Source: JAAEQG01 sp023133475
GTDB taxonomy: Bacteria > Planctomycetota > Phycisphaerae > UBA1845
DNA length: 8,759 nucleotides
NCBI GenBank assembly: GCA_030631415.1
Contig: DAOVLE010000218.1
Span: forward strand, 1-8,759
Direction: 5' to 3'
Part shown: positions 1 through 8,309 of the stretch, piece after piece
Position numbering within the stretch: the stretch's first letter is position 1
Layout of the letters: each line of letters starts with the position of its first letter
The notes under the pieces: generated by a model
The model's input: the letters and a program-made list of their open reading frames with translations, nothing else
What the model was told of the DNA's origin: nothing
Database searches by the model: none
Translations under genes and position numbers: made by a program

Positions 1-3000
1 ATAATTCGTTTTGCCATCGAGAACCCCGTTAAGGTGAGCGTTGGGGTGATTCTGCTGGTGCTGTTCGGGGTATTAAGCGTTTTTCGCATCCCCATCCAGC
101 TTACCCCGGACGTGGACCAACCAAGAGTGACGGTGACCACCTACTGGCACGGGGCGAGCGTGCGGGAAATCGAACGCGAGATCGTCGAACGGCAAGAAGA
201 AAAACTCAAGGGCGTGTCCAATCTGCGGAAAATGACCTCCACCTCCGCCGAAAACTCCGCGACCATTGCACTGGAGTTCTTCGTCGGCGTGGACAAAAAC
301 GACGCCCTACGCGACGTGTCCGAGAAGATGCGCCAGGTGAGCGGATACCCCGAGGAGGTGGAAGAACCGATCATCCAGGCAGCCGACGCGGCGGCGGAAT
401 CCGCTATCGCATGGCTGATCTTCCGCGGTCGGCCTGAGGAGGACGCCTCCACCCTGTACGATTATGTCGATGATCGCGTCAAGCCGCTCCTGGAACGTGT
501 TCCCGGGGTAGCGTCGCTGGACATCTACGGCGGGCGCGAACGCGAACTGCACATCCGAGTTAACCCACAAAGGCTGGCAGCCCGACACCTGACCTTCCAA
601 GACCTGGAACGAGCCATCCGCGACGAGAACCTGAGCGTCTCCGCCGGGACCTTGGCTCAGGGCAAACGCGATTACACCTACCGCACCGTGGGCAAATACG
701 AACGCATCGAACAAGTGGAAAACACGGTGATCGGCTACGACAAAGGGGGGCCTATCTTCCTCCGCGACGTCGCCACCGTGGTCAAAACGCATAAGAAACA
801 GCGGTCCTTTGTAACGCATCTGGGCGATTATGTGCTGGCTTTACCGGTGCGCCGCGAGACCGGCGCCAACGTCATCAAGGTCATGGAAACCTTGAAGGAA
901 CGTATCGCCCAAATCAATCACGACCTGCTCGAACCGGAAGGGCGAAGCCTGACGCAAGCGTATGACGAGACCGTCTACATCCACTCAGCCATCGACCTGG
1001 TCAAGAGCAACATGGTATTCGGCGGGTTGTTGGCGGTTGGGGTACTGCTGATCTTCCTGCGGAATGGGCGGGCGACGTTCGTGGTCGCAGCCGCAATCCC
1101 TATTTCGATTATCGGGACGTTTCTGGTGGTGACGCTGCTCGGGCGAAACCTGAACGTGGTGATGTTGGCGGGGTTGGCTTTTGCAATCGGGATGGTGGTG
1201 GACAACGCCGTGGTGGTGTTGGAGAACATCTTCCGACATCGCCAACTGGGTGCGACGCTGTTTCAGGCAGCCCTCAAAGGTGCCGGCGAAGTCTGGGGGG
1301 CGGTGTTGGCCAGCACCTTGACCACCATGGCGGTGTTCATCCCGGTGGTGTTTGTCGAGGAAGAAGCCGGCCAGTTGTTCCGTGATATCGCCATCGCCAT
1401 CAGTTCCGGGGTGGGCCTGTCACTTCTGGTATCGATTCTGGTGATCCCGCCGTTGGCCAACAAAATCCTGCATCTGCGCGAGCGTCATCTGGCCGGCGGA
1501 TACAAACCCGGCCGGGTGGCGAGCATGGTGGCTTGGCTGGTGGATCGGATCAACCAGTCGATTCCGGCACGGGTGGGGCTGGTGGTTGGCTTGACGGCTG
1601 CCGCTCTTGCCGGGGCGTTCTTCCTAATGCCGCCCACGGACTACCTGCCGAAGGGGAATCAAAACATGATCTTCGGGATGATCCTGGCTCCGCCGGGGTA
1701 CTCCCTGGATGAATACCGCAGGATGGGCCGACTCATCATGGAAGGTAAGCCAAGCCAACCATATGGTATCAGGCAGTTCTGGGAGGCAAAGTTGGGCTCG
1801 GAGGCGGCGGAAAAACTTCCACCCGTGCAGATGAGCATCGGCAACCGAAGAAGTGATCAACGCCGAACCGTCGAGTTAATCCCACCACCAATCGGAAACT
1901 ACTTCTATGTTGCCTATCACGGCAATTGCTTCATGGGTTGTATCAGCCAAGAGGAAAATGTGGTCACGCCACTGGTTCCGGTGATGCAGCGTGCCGCCGG
2001 TCTGGTGGAGGGCACCTTTTCGTTTTTCTTTCAGGCATCGATCTTCGGCGCGGCAGGCGGCGGCGGCAACAACATCGAGTTGGAGATTCTGGGCAACGAT
2101 CTGGACGAGGTTACCGGTGTGGCGGGGATGTTGTTTTTCCAGTGCGTGAAGCATTTCGGCTTCGCTCAGCCGACCCCCAGCAATTTTAGCCTTCCACGCG
2201 ACGAGATTCAGTTCGTCCCCAACCGGGTGAAAGCGGCGCATGTGGGGTTGACCGTTCGGGACGTGGCGTTTGTGGTCGCAAGTGCCGTGGACGGGGCCTT
2301 TGTGGGCGGGTTCCGCGACCGGGGCGACGAGATCGACATGGCCATCCTGATAGATCACGACGCGGTCACCAAGGAAGACGTGGCTCAGGTCCCCATCTAC
2401 ACCCCTGGTGGGCGGATAATTCCGCTCTCGTCGGTGGTGGACGTCGTTCCCACCACCGCCCCGCAAGAGGTTCTGCGCATCGAGGAGTTGCCCGCCGTGC
2501 GCATTGTGGTGACACCACCGGAGGGTGTCCCGCTCGAAGAGGTCATGCAAATCATCGAGGATGAGATGATCAAGCCCGGGCGCGAGTCGGGGGCGATACC
2601 CCCTGCGGTCACCACGCGCCTGGCAGGCAATGCCGACAAGCTGGTCGAAACCTTTAATTCGGTGAAGTGGAATCTGGCGTTGGCTCTTTTGATAACTTAC
2701 TTACTGATGGCTGCTTTGTTCGAGTCGTTCAGTTATCCGTTTGTGATCATGTTCGCGGTTCCGCCGGCCACGGTGGGCGGGTTTTTGGCTTTGGCGATCA
2801 TGCACTGGGTGACGGGGCGCAATCCGCTGGTTCCGACCATTCAGCTCGACGTGGTCACCATGCTGGGCTTTATTATTCTGATTGGGATCGTGGTGAACAA
2901 CGCGATTCTGATCGTGCACCAGGCGCTGAACAACATGCGCGACGGCGGGATGCAGCCGCACGAAGCCATCGTGGAGTCGGTGCGCACTCGGGTGAGGCCT

Positions 3001-3264
3001 ATCTTCATGACCGCCCTGACCAGCATCTGCGGGATGCTGCCGCTGGTGGTGATGACCGGAGCCGGCAGTGAGTTGTACCGTGGGATCGGGTCTGTGGTGG
3101 TTGGCGGCCTGTTGGTTTCGACGGTGTTCACGCTGTTTCTGGTTCCGGCGTTGTTTTCGTTATTCTTTGGCGTCCGCGGGTGGTTAGCCAACTTAATATG
3201 GAAGACCGCAGCCCCGGCACCAGCGGAGGCGGCCCCCCCCATCGCCGGTCGCGTCAAGGAGTGA
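1..3264 (+). CDS. RND-family (HAE1/AcrB-like) efflux transporter, 5' end outside window
   Basis: Inner-membrane proton-driven efflux pump subunit; the family exports drugs, lipids or other small molecules with a periplasmic adaptor and outer-membrane channel. The frame is open from base 1 and reads IIRFAIENPVKVSVGV, the usual RND N-terminus, so the true start lies a few codons upstream. The GTG at 34 would cut into the first membrane helix and is not the start. Numbering residues from that GTG: first helix 4-18, porter region ~30-320, helices from ~327 to 480, a helix ~514-532, second porter/docking region ~540-870, and last helices ~880-1050. GMVVDNAVVVLENI (D390, N391) matches the TM4 proton-relay motif, VVNNAILIV (N955, N956) TM10, and R988 in VRPIFMTA matches AcrB R971. 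AcrB D408 and K940 positions are Asn here. Length of about 1090 residues fits the family. Substrate cannot be told. No partner gene is visible. Confidence 0.93.
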   Translation: MIRFAIENPVKVSVGVILLVLFGVLSVFRIPIQLTPDVDQPRVTVTTYWHGASVREIEREIVERQEEKLKGVSNLRKMTSTSAENSATIALEFFVGVDKNDALRDVSEKMRQVSGYPEEVEEPIIQAADAAAESAIAWLIFRGRPEEDASTLYDYVDDRVKPLLERVPGVASLDIYGGRERELHIRVNPQRLAARHLTFQDLERAIRDENLSVSAGTLAQGKRDYTYRTVGKYERIEQVENTVIGYDKGGPIFLRDVATVVKTHKKQRSFVTHLGDYVLALPVRRETGANVIKVMETLKERIAQINHDLLEPEGRSLTQAYDETVYIHSAIDLVKSNMVFGGLLAVGVLLIFLRNGRATFVVAAAIPISIIGTFLVVTLLGRNLNVVMLAGLAFAIGMVVDNAVVVLENIFRHRQLGATLFQAALKGAGEVWGAVLASTLTTMAVFIPVVFVEEEAGQLFRDIAIAISSGVGLSLLVSILVIPPLANKILHLRERHLAGGYKPGRVASMVAWLVDRINQSIPARVGLVVGLTAAALAGAFFLMPPTDYLPKGNQNMIFGMILAPPGYSLDEYRRMGRLIMEGKPSQPYGIRQFWEAKLGSEAAEKLPPVQMSIGNRRSDQRRTVELIPPPIGNYFYVAYHGNCFMGCISQEENVVTPLVPVMQRAAGLVEGTFSFFFQASIFGAAGGGGNNIELEILGNDLDEVTGVAGMLFFQCVKHFGFAQPTPSNFSLPRDEIQFVPNRVKAAHVGLTVRDVAFVVASAVDGAFVGGFRDRGDEIDMAILIDHDAVTKEDVAQVPIYTPGGRIIPLSSVVDVVPTTAPQEVLRIEELPAVRIVVTPPEGVPLEEVMQIIEDEMIKPGRESGAIPPAVTTRLAGNADKLVETFNSVKWNLALALLITYLLMAALFESFSYPFVIMFAVPPATVGGFLALAIMHWVTGRNPLVPTIQLDVVTMLGFIILIGIVVNNAILIVHQALNNMRDGGMQPHEAIVESVRTRVRPIFMTALTSICGMLPLVVMTGAGSELYRGIGSVVVGGLLVSTVFTLFLVPALFSLFFGVRGWLANLIWKTAAPAPAEAAPPIAGRVKE

Positions 3265-3277
3265 TCCATAGAATAAA

Positions 3278-3298
3278 CGCCGGGTGCTCCCGACAAGC
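3278..3298 (+). repeat. Leader motif of the hairpin-repeat family (copy 1)
   Basis: A 21-base motif beginning CGCCGGGTGC and ending CGACAAGC. It matches bases 8149-8169 at 19 of 21 positions in the same orientation. In both places a GGGTGGCAC-like core follows within about ten bases (here with a TG inserted, 3303-3313) and then an inverted repeat. The two copies therefore lie as direct repeats on either side of the secreted-protein gene. Confidence 0.7.
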
Positions 3299-3306
3299 TC
3301 AAGGGT

Positions 3307-3382
3307 GTGGCACGGACAAGGACCGCCAGGTAGCGCCATTGCAAGATGAACGTCTTCCGGGGGCGGTCCTTGCCCGTGCCAC
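3307..3382. terminator. Long inverted repeat between convergent genes; possible bidirectional terminator
   Basis: The arms 3307-3327 and 3362-3382 are 21 bases each and complementary at 20 of 21 positions (one A/C mismatch), with a 34-base loop. Both outer ends carry the GTGGCAC/GTGCCAC element of the repeat family found again at 8171-8286. The structure sits 43 bases after the transporter stop codon and 50 bases beyond the stop of the opposite-strand gene, where a shared terminator would be expected. No T-run follows either arm, so a classical rho-independent terminator is not shown. It may simply be a REP-like repeat that settled between convergent genes. Confidence 0.55.
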
Positions 3383-3431
3383 CCAACTACTTGCCCTGGC
3401 CACCCGCCGCACAGTGGACCCTACCCGGCTC

Positions 3432-6400
3432 CTACAAGCTTCCTGTGAAGCTCTCCTGGAACGCGGCGAAGTCTCCCAGGTCCACGTCCGCGTCCGCGTT
3501 GAAGTCGAACACGTCCAGGCAATCCTGTGACGGCATGACGAACCCCGGCGCCTCCCACGGGCCGCTGATACAGCCGAGAAACACCGCATAGTCGAACAGG
3601 TCCACGTCACCGTCGTCGTCCCAGTCGCCAGGACGCGTGGGGCCGCGATTCGTCACGAACGCTGAGCGCACGTTGTTGTCCTCGTCGAACTCGTCAATCG
3701 TGTCAGCCTCGTCGGCAATGGCGAACACCTCGGCCAGACCGCCGGGGAATGGGGCGGCGTCTTCCCAGACCCAGGATAAGTCGTAGAACGCACCGGGGAC
3801 GATGGTGTCGGTGATGGTTTGCGTATGGAGAACAGAGCCGTCCTCAGCATCGCGGCGGATGGTGACATCCACGTTTGACACGGCCAAACCCGAGCCGTTG
3901 AGCACCCGGATCGTCAGGATGCGGTCAGCCGGGCCGGCGCTCTGGACCAGGATTGAATCGATCAAGACGTCCGGCTTCATGACGCCGGGCAGGACACTCG
4001 TGTTGTTCGTGCGGTCGCGGTCTTCCTGATCCTGGTCCGGATCGACCACCACGTACAGATCGTGCGACACGCCAGTCGTCGACACCAGCCAATCCACACT
4101 GACCTCACGCTCATCACCGCCGACCAGGGGCTCGGCGTTGCTCGTGATGTCGATCAGAATCCCACCAGCACCCGGATCGCCGTCGTAGAAAGCCACATCC
4201 AGGTCCACCGCCGGCACGTCGCCGAGGTTCTGCACCGTGGCTGTGATCGTGGCTGTCTGACCGGCTACCGGGTTCGGCGGATCCAACGTTACACCGTTGC
4301 TGGTCACAGCCAAGTCACCACTGATCGTGTGACGCAGTAAGTACAGATCGCTCTGGCCCGGTACGGGGACGTTGTCGAGTTGAACCTCCTGGCCACCGAC
4401 CCACACGGTCCGAGTCTCGTAGACGGTCTGCACCTTGTCGTACACGGCCACCAGGTCGCCGGAAGCATCGTAGACCGGGGCCATGGCATGTTCCATCTCG
4501 CCGTTGGTGGTGAAGTCCCTGGTCATGCACTGCGGCTTGGACCAGACCTCCACCGTCGGGTCGTAGATGGCTGACCACATGTCCACGCGATTCTCGCTGG
4601 CCTCCTGCCACACCAGGGCGATCTGGCTGGTCGAGCCCGTGGCCAAGCGGAAGTCGGCTGCTCCGATCGAGGCGTCGGCCTCCAGGTCCACGACAGTCTG
4701 CTGGTCGGACAGGTCCAGCTCGGTGGCCATCACGATGTCGCCGCCGCTGTACCAGACCATCAGCAGGTCGCCGCTCGAGTCGTAGGCCACCTGAGGATTG
4801 GCCTCCTCGATCCCGTTGGTCCCCACCCCATTGCTGGTCAACTGGGTGACTTCGCTCCAGGCCATGCCGTCGTAAGTAACGGCGAAGAGTTCACGGTCAT
4901 ACGGTGTCCGCGTATCGTCGTCCGTGTCGCCGATGAACAGTAGGACCGCCTCCGTCCCGTCGTAGGCCGTGGCGCTCTTGACCACCGAAGGAACGTCGAT
5001 GGCGATCTCGGCTGGAGCCGACCAACCGGCTCCATCAAACGTGGCGTAGTGGATGTCGTTCGGCACGCCGTTCGAGCCCATCTCCAGGTTAGCCGTGTTG
5101 CTCACCCAGGTCAGCATGGCTGTGCCGTCGGATGCCGTGGCGATCCGCGGGCTGCGGTCCAGGTAGCCGTTGCTGGTCAGCATGGTCGGTGTTGACCAAG
5201 CATTGCTGTTGGCGTCATAGAGGCTGACCGCGATCTCGGTCTTGCTCTTGAGTTCCTCCAGCTTGCACTCCAGCTTGCAGGCGTATTCGCAGGCGGGTGG
5301 ATCGGGTTCGCCCAGGCACTCATCCTCGCACGGCGCGATGCACGGATCTCCCGGTTCCCCAGGCTCGATCAGGGCGTCGCTGACGTTCTCCCAGGCCAGC
5401 AGAGCGTCGCCATTCGGCAGGGCCGCGATCTGCGGGTGGAAGTCGGCTGTGCCGTCGTCAGCTACAGCCACCGGCTCGGTCCATAGCTCCGTCGTCGAGT
5501 CGTACTCGGAGAACACGATCTCCGTACGGTTCGTGCTGGTCCGCACCGGATCGTCGTAGACCCACACACTGAGCAGGTCATCGCCCACAGCCGCCAGGTC
5601 CGGCGTGGACTGGCTGAAAACATTGAGTTGGATGGGATGCTCCTCGGTGACGATGTCACGCAGGCCGCCCTGGCTGTACTCGTTAGCCACGAACACGGCG
5701 TACCCACCCCGGCGATGCAGATAGTCCCTGGGCATCAGGTCGAACACCGGCTCACTCTGTCTCACCACCCAGCGTTTGTCGTGGATGTCCCAGGTGTATT
5801 CCAGCAGCGGCCAGTCCCATTTGAAGATCCACACCACCACCCGCACACCGCCAGCCAGCGATATCTGCAGCGTGTCAACCGGGTCGGGCTGTGGGAACAC
5901 CAGGATCAGCGTCGCCTTGCCGCCCAGGTAGCCCTCCACTGCCAGCACATCCGCCACACCCGCACCCAGCATGGCCTCGGCGTACGGGAACGGATCCAGC
6001 GTGATGGTTCCCTGCCACTCCGGCCGGCCAGGCGCCAGCCAGTCCACCATCTCCAGATGCACCAACGCCGAGGCCTCGATGCGGCCCCGGAAGTAGCACG
6101 GGATCGGCCCGAAGGTGAACACCAGCGGCTTGGGCGGCACGTCCACCGAGACGTCGGCGCCCAGTTCGATCCAGCCGCCCGGCTTCCAGCGATCCAGGCC
6201 GTCGTCCCACTCCCAGTCCATGGCCCCCGAGGCGTGCAGGTTGACCGCCGCCCCGGCGATCCGGGTTTTCTTCTTCTTGGTCTCGAACTCGCCTTCCTTG
6301 TCAGCCGTGGCCTCGAACGAGGGGCCGGTGGCTGTCCCGTCCCCGTTGACCTCCGCGCCGATCTCGAACGTGCCGCCGAACTTGAACTTCTCCTTGCCGA

Positions 6401-8096
6401 ACAGCGGGGTGTCGTCGGAGACTTCGTCGGCCCCCTCCTCGATGGACATCTCCGGCTCTTCGTCTTCCTCGGGCTCTTCGGGAACGATCTTCGCGGTGAC
6501 GTATTTCAGGGCGCTGGACGACTGGTCATGACTGAGCAGGAACGGCAGGATGCCGATGGGAGCGGGAATCACCTTGAAGTTCACGGGATACGGAGTTGAT
6601 TCCGTGCTGTCGGCCGCGATGGCGGTAACCGTGATGGTCGCGCCTTCGCCGAGTTCCCAGCCCATGTTGAAGGTGTGGCTGCAGGTGTCGGAGGTGCAGG
6701 ATTCTTCGATGGGGTTGTCCGGATCGGTGGAGACGGTCCAGCGGATCTTGTCGGGAGTGTGGGTGTCCCAGTCGATCGTGGCCGTGAACGTGTCGTACAT
6801 CCAGACCCAGTCCAGGTAGTAGGCGTGCTGGCCGGGTCCGCAGTATGGGCTGCGAACCTCGACGACGCCGAAGCCCATGTCCGGCGTGAGCAGGATGTCC
6901 ACGTTGGTGAATGAGTCCTCGCGGATCTGCACGTTCTGCGTCACGGCGTAGTAGCCGGCGGCGCTCACGTCGATCGTCGCCTGCCCGGCGGGAACCTCGC
7001 TGAAGAAGAACTGCCCGTACTCATCCGTCTGCACCGCCGGCTCGCCGTTGACGCTAACGTCCGCCCCGACGACCTCATCCCCGCTCATCTGATCCCGCAC
7101 CGTCCCCATCAAATCCCCCGGCCCGGCCGCGGTGATGGAAAAGACGTTGGATTCAGTTCGTACGGTCTGGTAAAGGTTGCTAGCACTCAGGCGTACCTTG
7201 AAGTTCGATCCGCCAATGCCCGGCAGATCTACCGACGGGTTCCATACGATGTGCTTGTCCGTCCCTGGAACGACGACTTCACCGACGTCACCCCATACGG
7301 CACTAGGTGTGATATCCCACGAAGTGCCACCATCGTCACTGGCCTGCACCGAGACTGAGTACGATTCCTCTTCACCGCTCAGCGTGTAGGCGATGTCCAC
7401 CACTCTCGTGGCATCCGGCCGTTGAGACGCGGCTACCTCCGCAACCGTTGGAGGAAAAGCGATGTCATCGGCGCTTATGGAGAAGTTGTCAAACTGCACT
7501 GCTATAGGGGTGTCTGAGTGCTGCCGTTTAGCGTAGAATCTCAAGTTCGCAGGGCCGGTACCGCATGGGCCCGACCAAAGTAATTGAAAGTCCGGACTCC
7601 CGGCTCCCTTGAAATACATCGAGAACACGTTTCCGGTACGCACTAGGCGAAGAGTCCCGGCCATATCACTCGTCGGGACGACTGCAAGGTAACCCGCCTC
7701 AAACGACCAAGCCCAATACTGGTCGCTGGATCTCCTCACACGGACTATGATAAGGGACCCTGTACCCGGAATGTTTGCCGAGAGTTCGACTTTGTTCCAG
7801 CCCGTACTCGAATGGGGAAAAGTGATGAGCCAGTACTCGATCTCCGCTGAGAAATCCCCAAGCGCGATTGGGCGCCAGTACAAGCATCCGGAGAAATTAC
7901 CAGGCTGACTACCGTCACTCTCAATCAACAGATGGCCACCCTCAACTGTATAGGTGAATGTCGGCCCCATGCTTACGCTGAAGACGGCTGGATCAAGTGG
8001 GCTGTCGAAGGTCTCAAGGAACTCAACCTGAGCTTGTGCTGAGGCGCACAATAACAGCGGAATGAGGGTTAAAGCGAAGATCGCACGTATGCTCAC
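3432..8096 (-). CDS. Large secreted multidomain protein with beta-propeller, CARDB and dockerin-like C-terminus
   Basis: A 1554-residue exported protein, probably surface-bound or extracellular; its ligand is unknown. The GTG start at 8096 is chosen because a signal peptide begins there (SIRAIF, hydrophobic core, cleavage after ASAQA, ~residue 22); no Shine-Dalgarno is seen before it. Domains: 24-205 beta-sandwich resembling LamG/DUF1349; 214-306 Ig-like; 328-405 carboxypeptidase-regulatory-like (GTVRDQMSGDEVVGADV); 410-520 Ig-like; 539-562 acidic linker, 14 of 24 residues Asp/Glu; ~563-776 unrecognised beta-rich region rich in Trp and Gly; ~790-1255 beta-propeller with recurring LTSNG turns; 919-944 six-Cys insertion inside the propeller; 1260-1370 and 1375-1485 CARDB-like; 1491-1554 dockerin-like, with loops starting D1491 (DWDDDGDVDLFD) and D1531 (DFNADADVDLGD). 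The last may bind calcium and anchor or sort the protein. The region upstream of ~7140 has lower GC. An alternative ATG at 8387 is listed separately. Confidence 0.88.
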   Translation of the reverse strand: MSIRAIFALTLIPLLLCASAQAQVEFLETFDSPLDPAVFSVSMGPTFTYTVEGGHLLIESDGSQPGNFSGCLYWRPIALGDFSAEIEYWLITFPHSSTGWNKVELSANIPGTGSLIIVRVRRSSDQYWAWSFEAGYLAVVPTSDMAGTLRLVRTGNVFSMYFKGAGSPDFQLLWSGPCGTGPANLRFYAKRQHSDTPIAVQFDNFSISADDIAFPPTVAEVAASQRPDATRVVDIAYTLSGEEESYSVSVQASDDGGTSWDITPSAVWGDVGEVVVPGTDKHIVWNPSVDLPGIGGSNFKVRLSASNLYQTVRTESNVFSITAAGPGDLMGTVRDQMSGDEVVGADVSVNGEPAVQTDEYGQFFFSEVPAGQATIDVSAAGYYAVTQNVQIREDSFTNVDILLTPDMGFGVVEVRSPYCGPGQHAYYLDWVWMYDTFTATIDWDTHTPDKIRWTVSTDPDNPIEESCTSDTCSHTFNMGWELGEGATITVTAIAADSTESTPYPVNFKVIPAPIGILPFLLSHDQSSSALKYVTAKIVPEEPEEDEEPEMSIEEGADEVSDDTPLFGKEKFKFGGTFEIGAEVNGDGTATGPSFEATADKEGEFETKKKKTRIAGAAVNLHASGAMDWEWDDGLDRWKPGGWIELGADVSVDVPPKPLVFTFGPIPCYFRGRIEASALVHLEMVDWLAPGRPEWQGTITLDPFPYAEAMLGAGVADVLAVEGYLGGKATLILVFPQPDPVDTLQISLAGGVRVVVWIFKWDWPLLEYTWDIHDKRWVVRQSEPVFDLMPRDYLHRRGGYAVFVANEYSQGGLRDIVTEEHPIQLNVFSQSTPDLAAVGDDLLSVWVYDDPVRTSTNRTEIVFSEYDSTTELWTEPVAVADDGTADFHPQIAALPNGDALLAWENVSDALIEPGEPGDPCIAPCEDECLGEPDPPACEYACKLECKLEELKSKTEIAVSLYDANSNAWSTPTMLTSNGYLDRSPRIATASDGTAMLTWVSNTANLEMGSNGVPNDIHYATFDGAGWSAPAEIAIDVPSVVKSATAYDGTEAVLLFIGDTDDDTRTPYDRELFAVTYDGMAWSEVTQLTSNGVGTNGIEEANPQVAYDSSGDLLMVWYSGGDIVMATELDLSDQQTVVDLEADASIGAADFRLATGSTSQIALVWQEASENRVDMWSAIYDPTVEVWSKPQCMTRDFTTNGEMEHAMAPVYDASGDLVAVYDKVQTVYETRTVWVGGQEVQLDNVPVPGQSDLYLLRHTISGDLAVTSNGVTLDPPNPVAGQTATITATVQNLGDVPAVDLDVAFYDGDPGAGGILIDITSNAEPLVGGDEREVSVDWLVSTTGVSHDLYVVVDPDQDQEDRDRTNNTSVLPGVMKPDVLIDSILVQSAGPADRILTIRVLNGSGLAVSNVDVTIRRDAEDGSVLHTQTITDTIVPGAFYDLSWVWEDAAPFPGGLAEVFAIADEADTIDEFDEDNNVRSAFVTNRGPTRPGDWDDDGDVDLFDYAVFLGCISGPWEAPGFVMPSQDCLDVFDFNADADVDLGDFAAFQESFTGSL

Positions 8097-8148
8097 AACA
8101 GCCGGCTGGCTTAGGTTCTTTGAACTTGGAGTCTCGATTCGATTACGG

Positions 8149-8201
8149 CGCCGGGTGCCCGCGACAAGCCGGGGTGGCACGCACAAACTTGTTTGTGCGT
8201 G
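8149..8201 (+). repeat. Hairpin repeat unit 1 with leader (copy 2)
   Basis: The leader 8149-8169 matches 3278-3298 at 19 of 21 positions. It is followed by GGGGTGGCAC (8171-8180) and a perfect hairpin: arms of 11 bases at 8178-8188 and 8191-8201 with a TT loop. The unit 8171-8201 is repeated inverted at 8221-8251 with four differences, all in paired stem positions. This REP/MITE-like element lies in the gap upstream of the secreted-protein start. Confidence 0.8.
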
Positions 8202-8220
8202 TTTCTCCCCGATCGCAGCA

Positions 8221-8251
8221 CACCGACAAACAAGTTTGTCGGTGCCACCCC
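8221..8251 (-). repeat. Hairpin repeat unit 2, inverted copy of unit 1
   Basis: A perfect hairpin with 11-base arms 8221-8231 and 8234-8244 and an AA loop, followed by GTGCCACCCC (8242-8251), the exact complement of the GGGGTGGCAC that opens unit 1. Units 1 and 2 match at 27 of 31 positions in opposite orientation, with a 19-base spacer, so the pair can also fold as one large stem. The two units thus offer alternative folds: two small hairpins or one long one. Confidence 0.8.
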
Positions 8252-8257
8252 TGAGGC

Positions 8258-8286
8258 GGGTGGCATGGTCCACGCTTGCGTGGCCA
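8258..8286 (+). repeat. Hairpin repeat unit 3, shared flank with a different stem
   Basis: Opens with GGGTGGCAT (8258-8266), one base different from the core of unit 1, then folds as TGG-t-CCACGC / GCGTGGCCA (8266-8286): nine pairs, one bulged T and a TT loop. The centre is again CTTG, as in unit 1, but the stem sequence is unrelated. It belongs to the same family by architecture rather than by stem sequence. Confidence 0.65.
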
Positions 8287-8309
8287 CGTTCTTCCTTCAC
8301 GCTGTCGAC

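Noticed and set aside
1876..2550. 224-codon minus-strand open frame inside the transporter gene
   Set aside because: Antisense shadow of conserved RND coding sequence; His/Arg-rich composition without motifs.
3180..3530. Plus-strand frame of 116 codons across the convergent gap
   Set aside because: It overlaps the end of both real genes and the inverted repeat, and its composition matches neither a signal nor a domain.
5628..6599. 323-codon plus-strand open frame opposite the secreted-protein gene
   Set aside because: It is antisense to a well-supported frame in GC-rich DNA, is rich in His/Arg/Gln/Pro, and has no recognisable domain. Long shadow frames are expected here.
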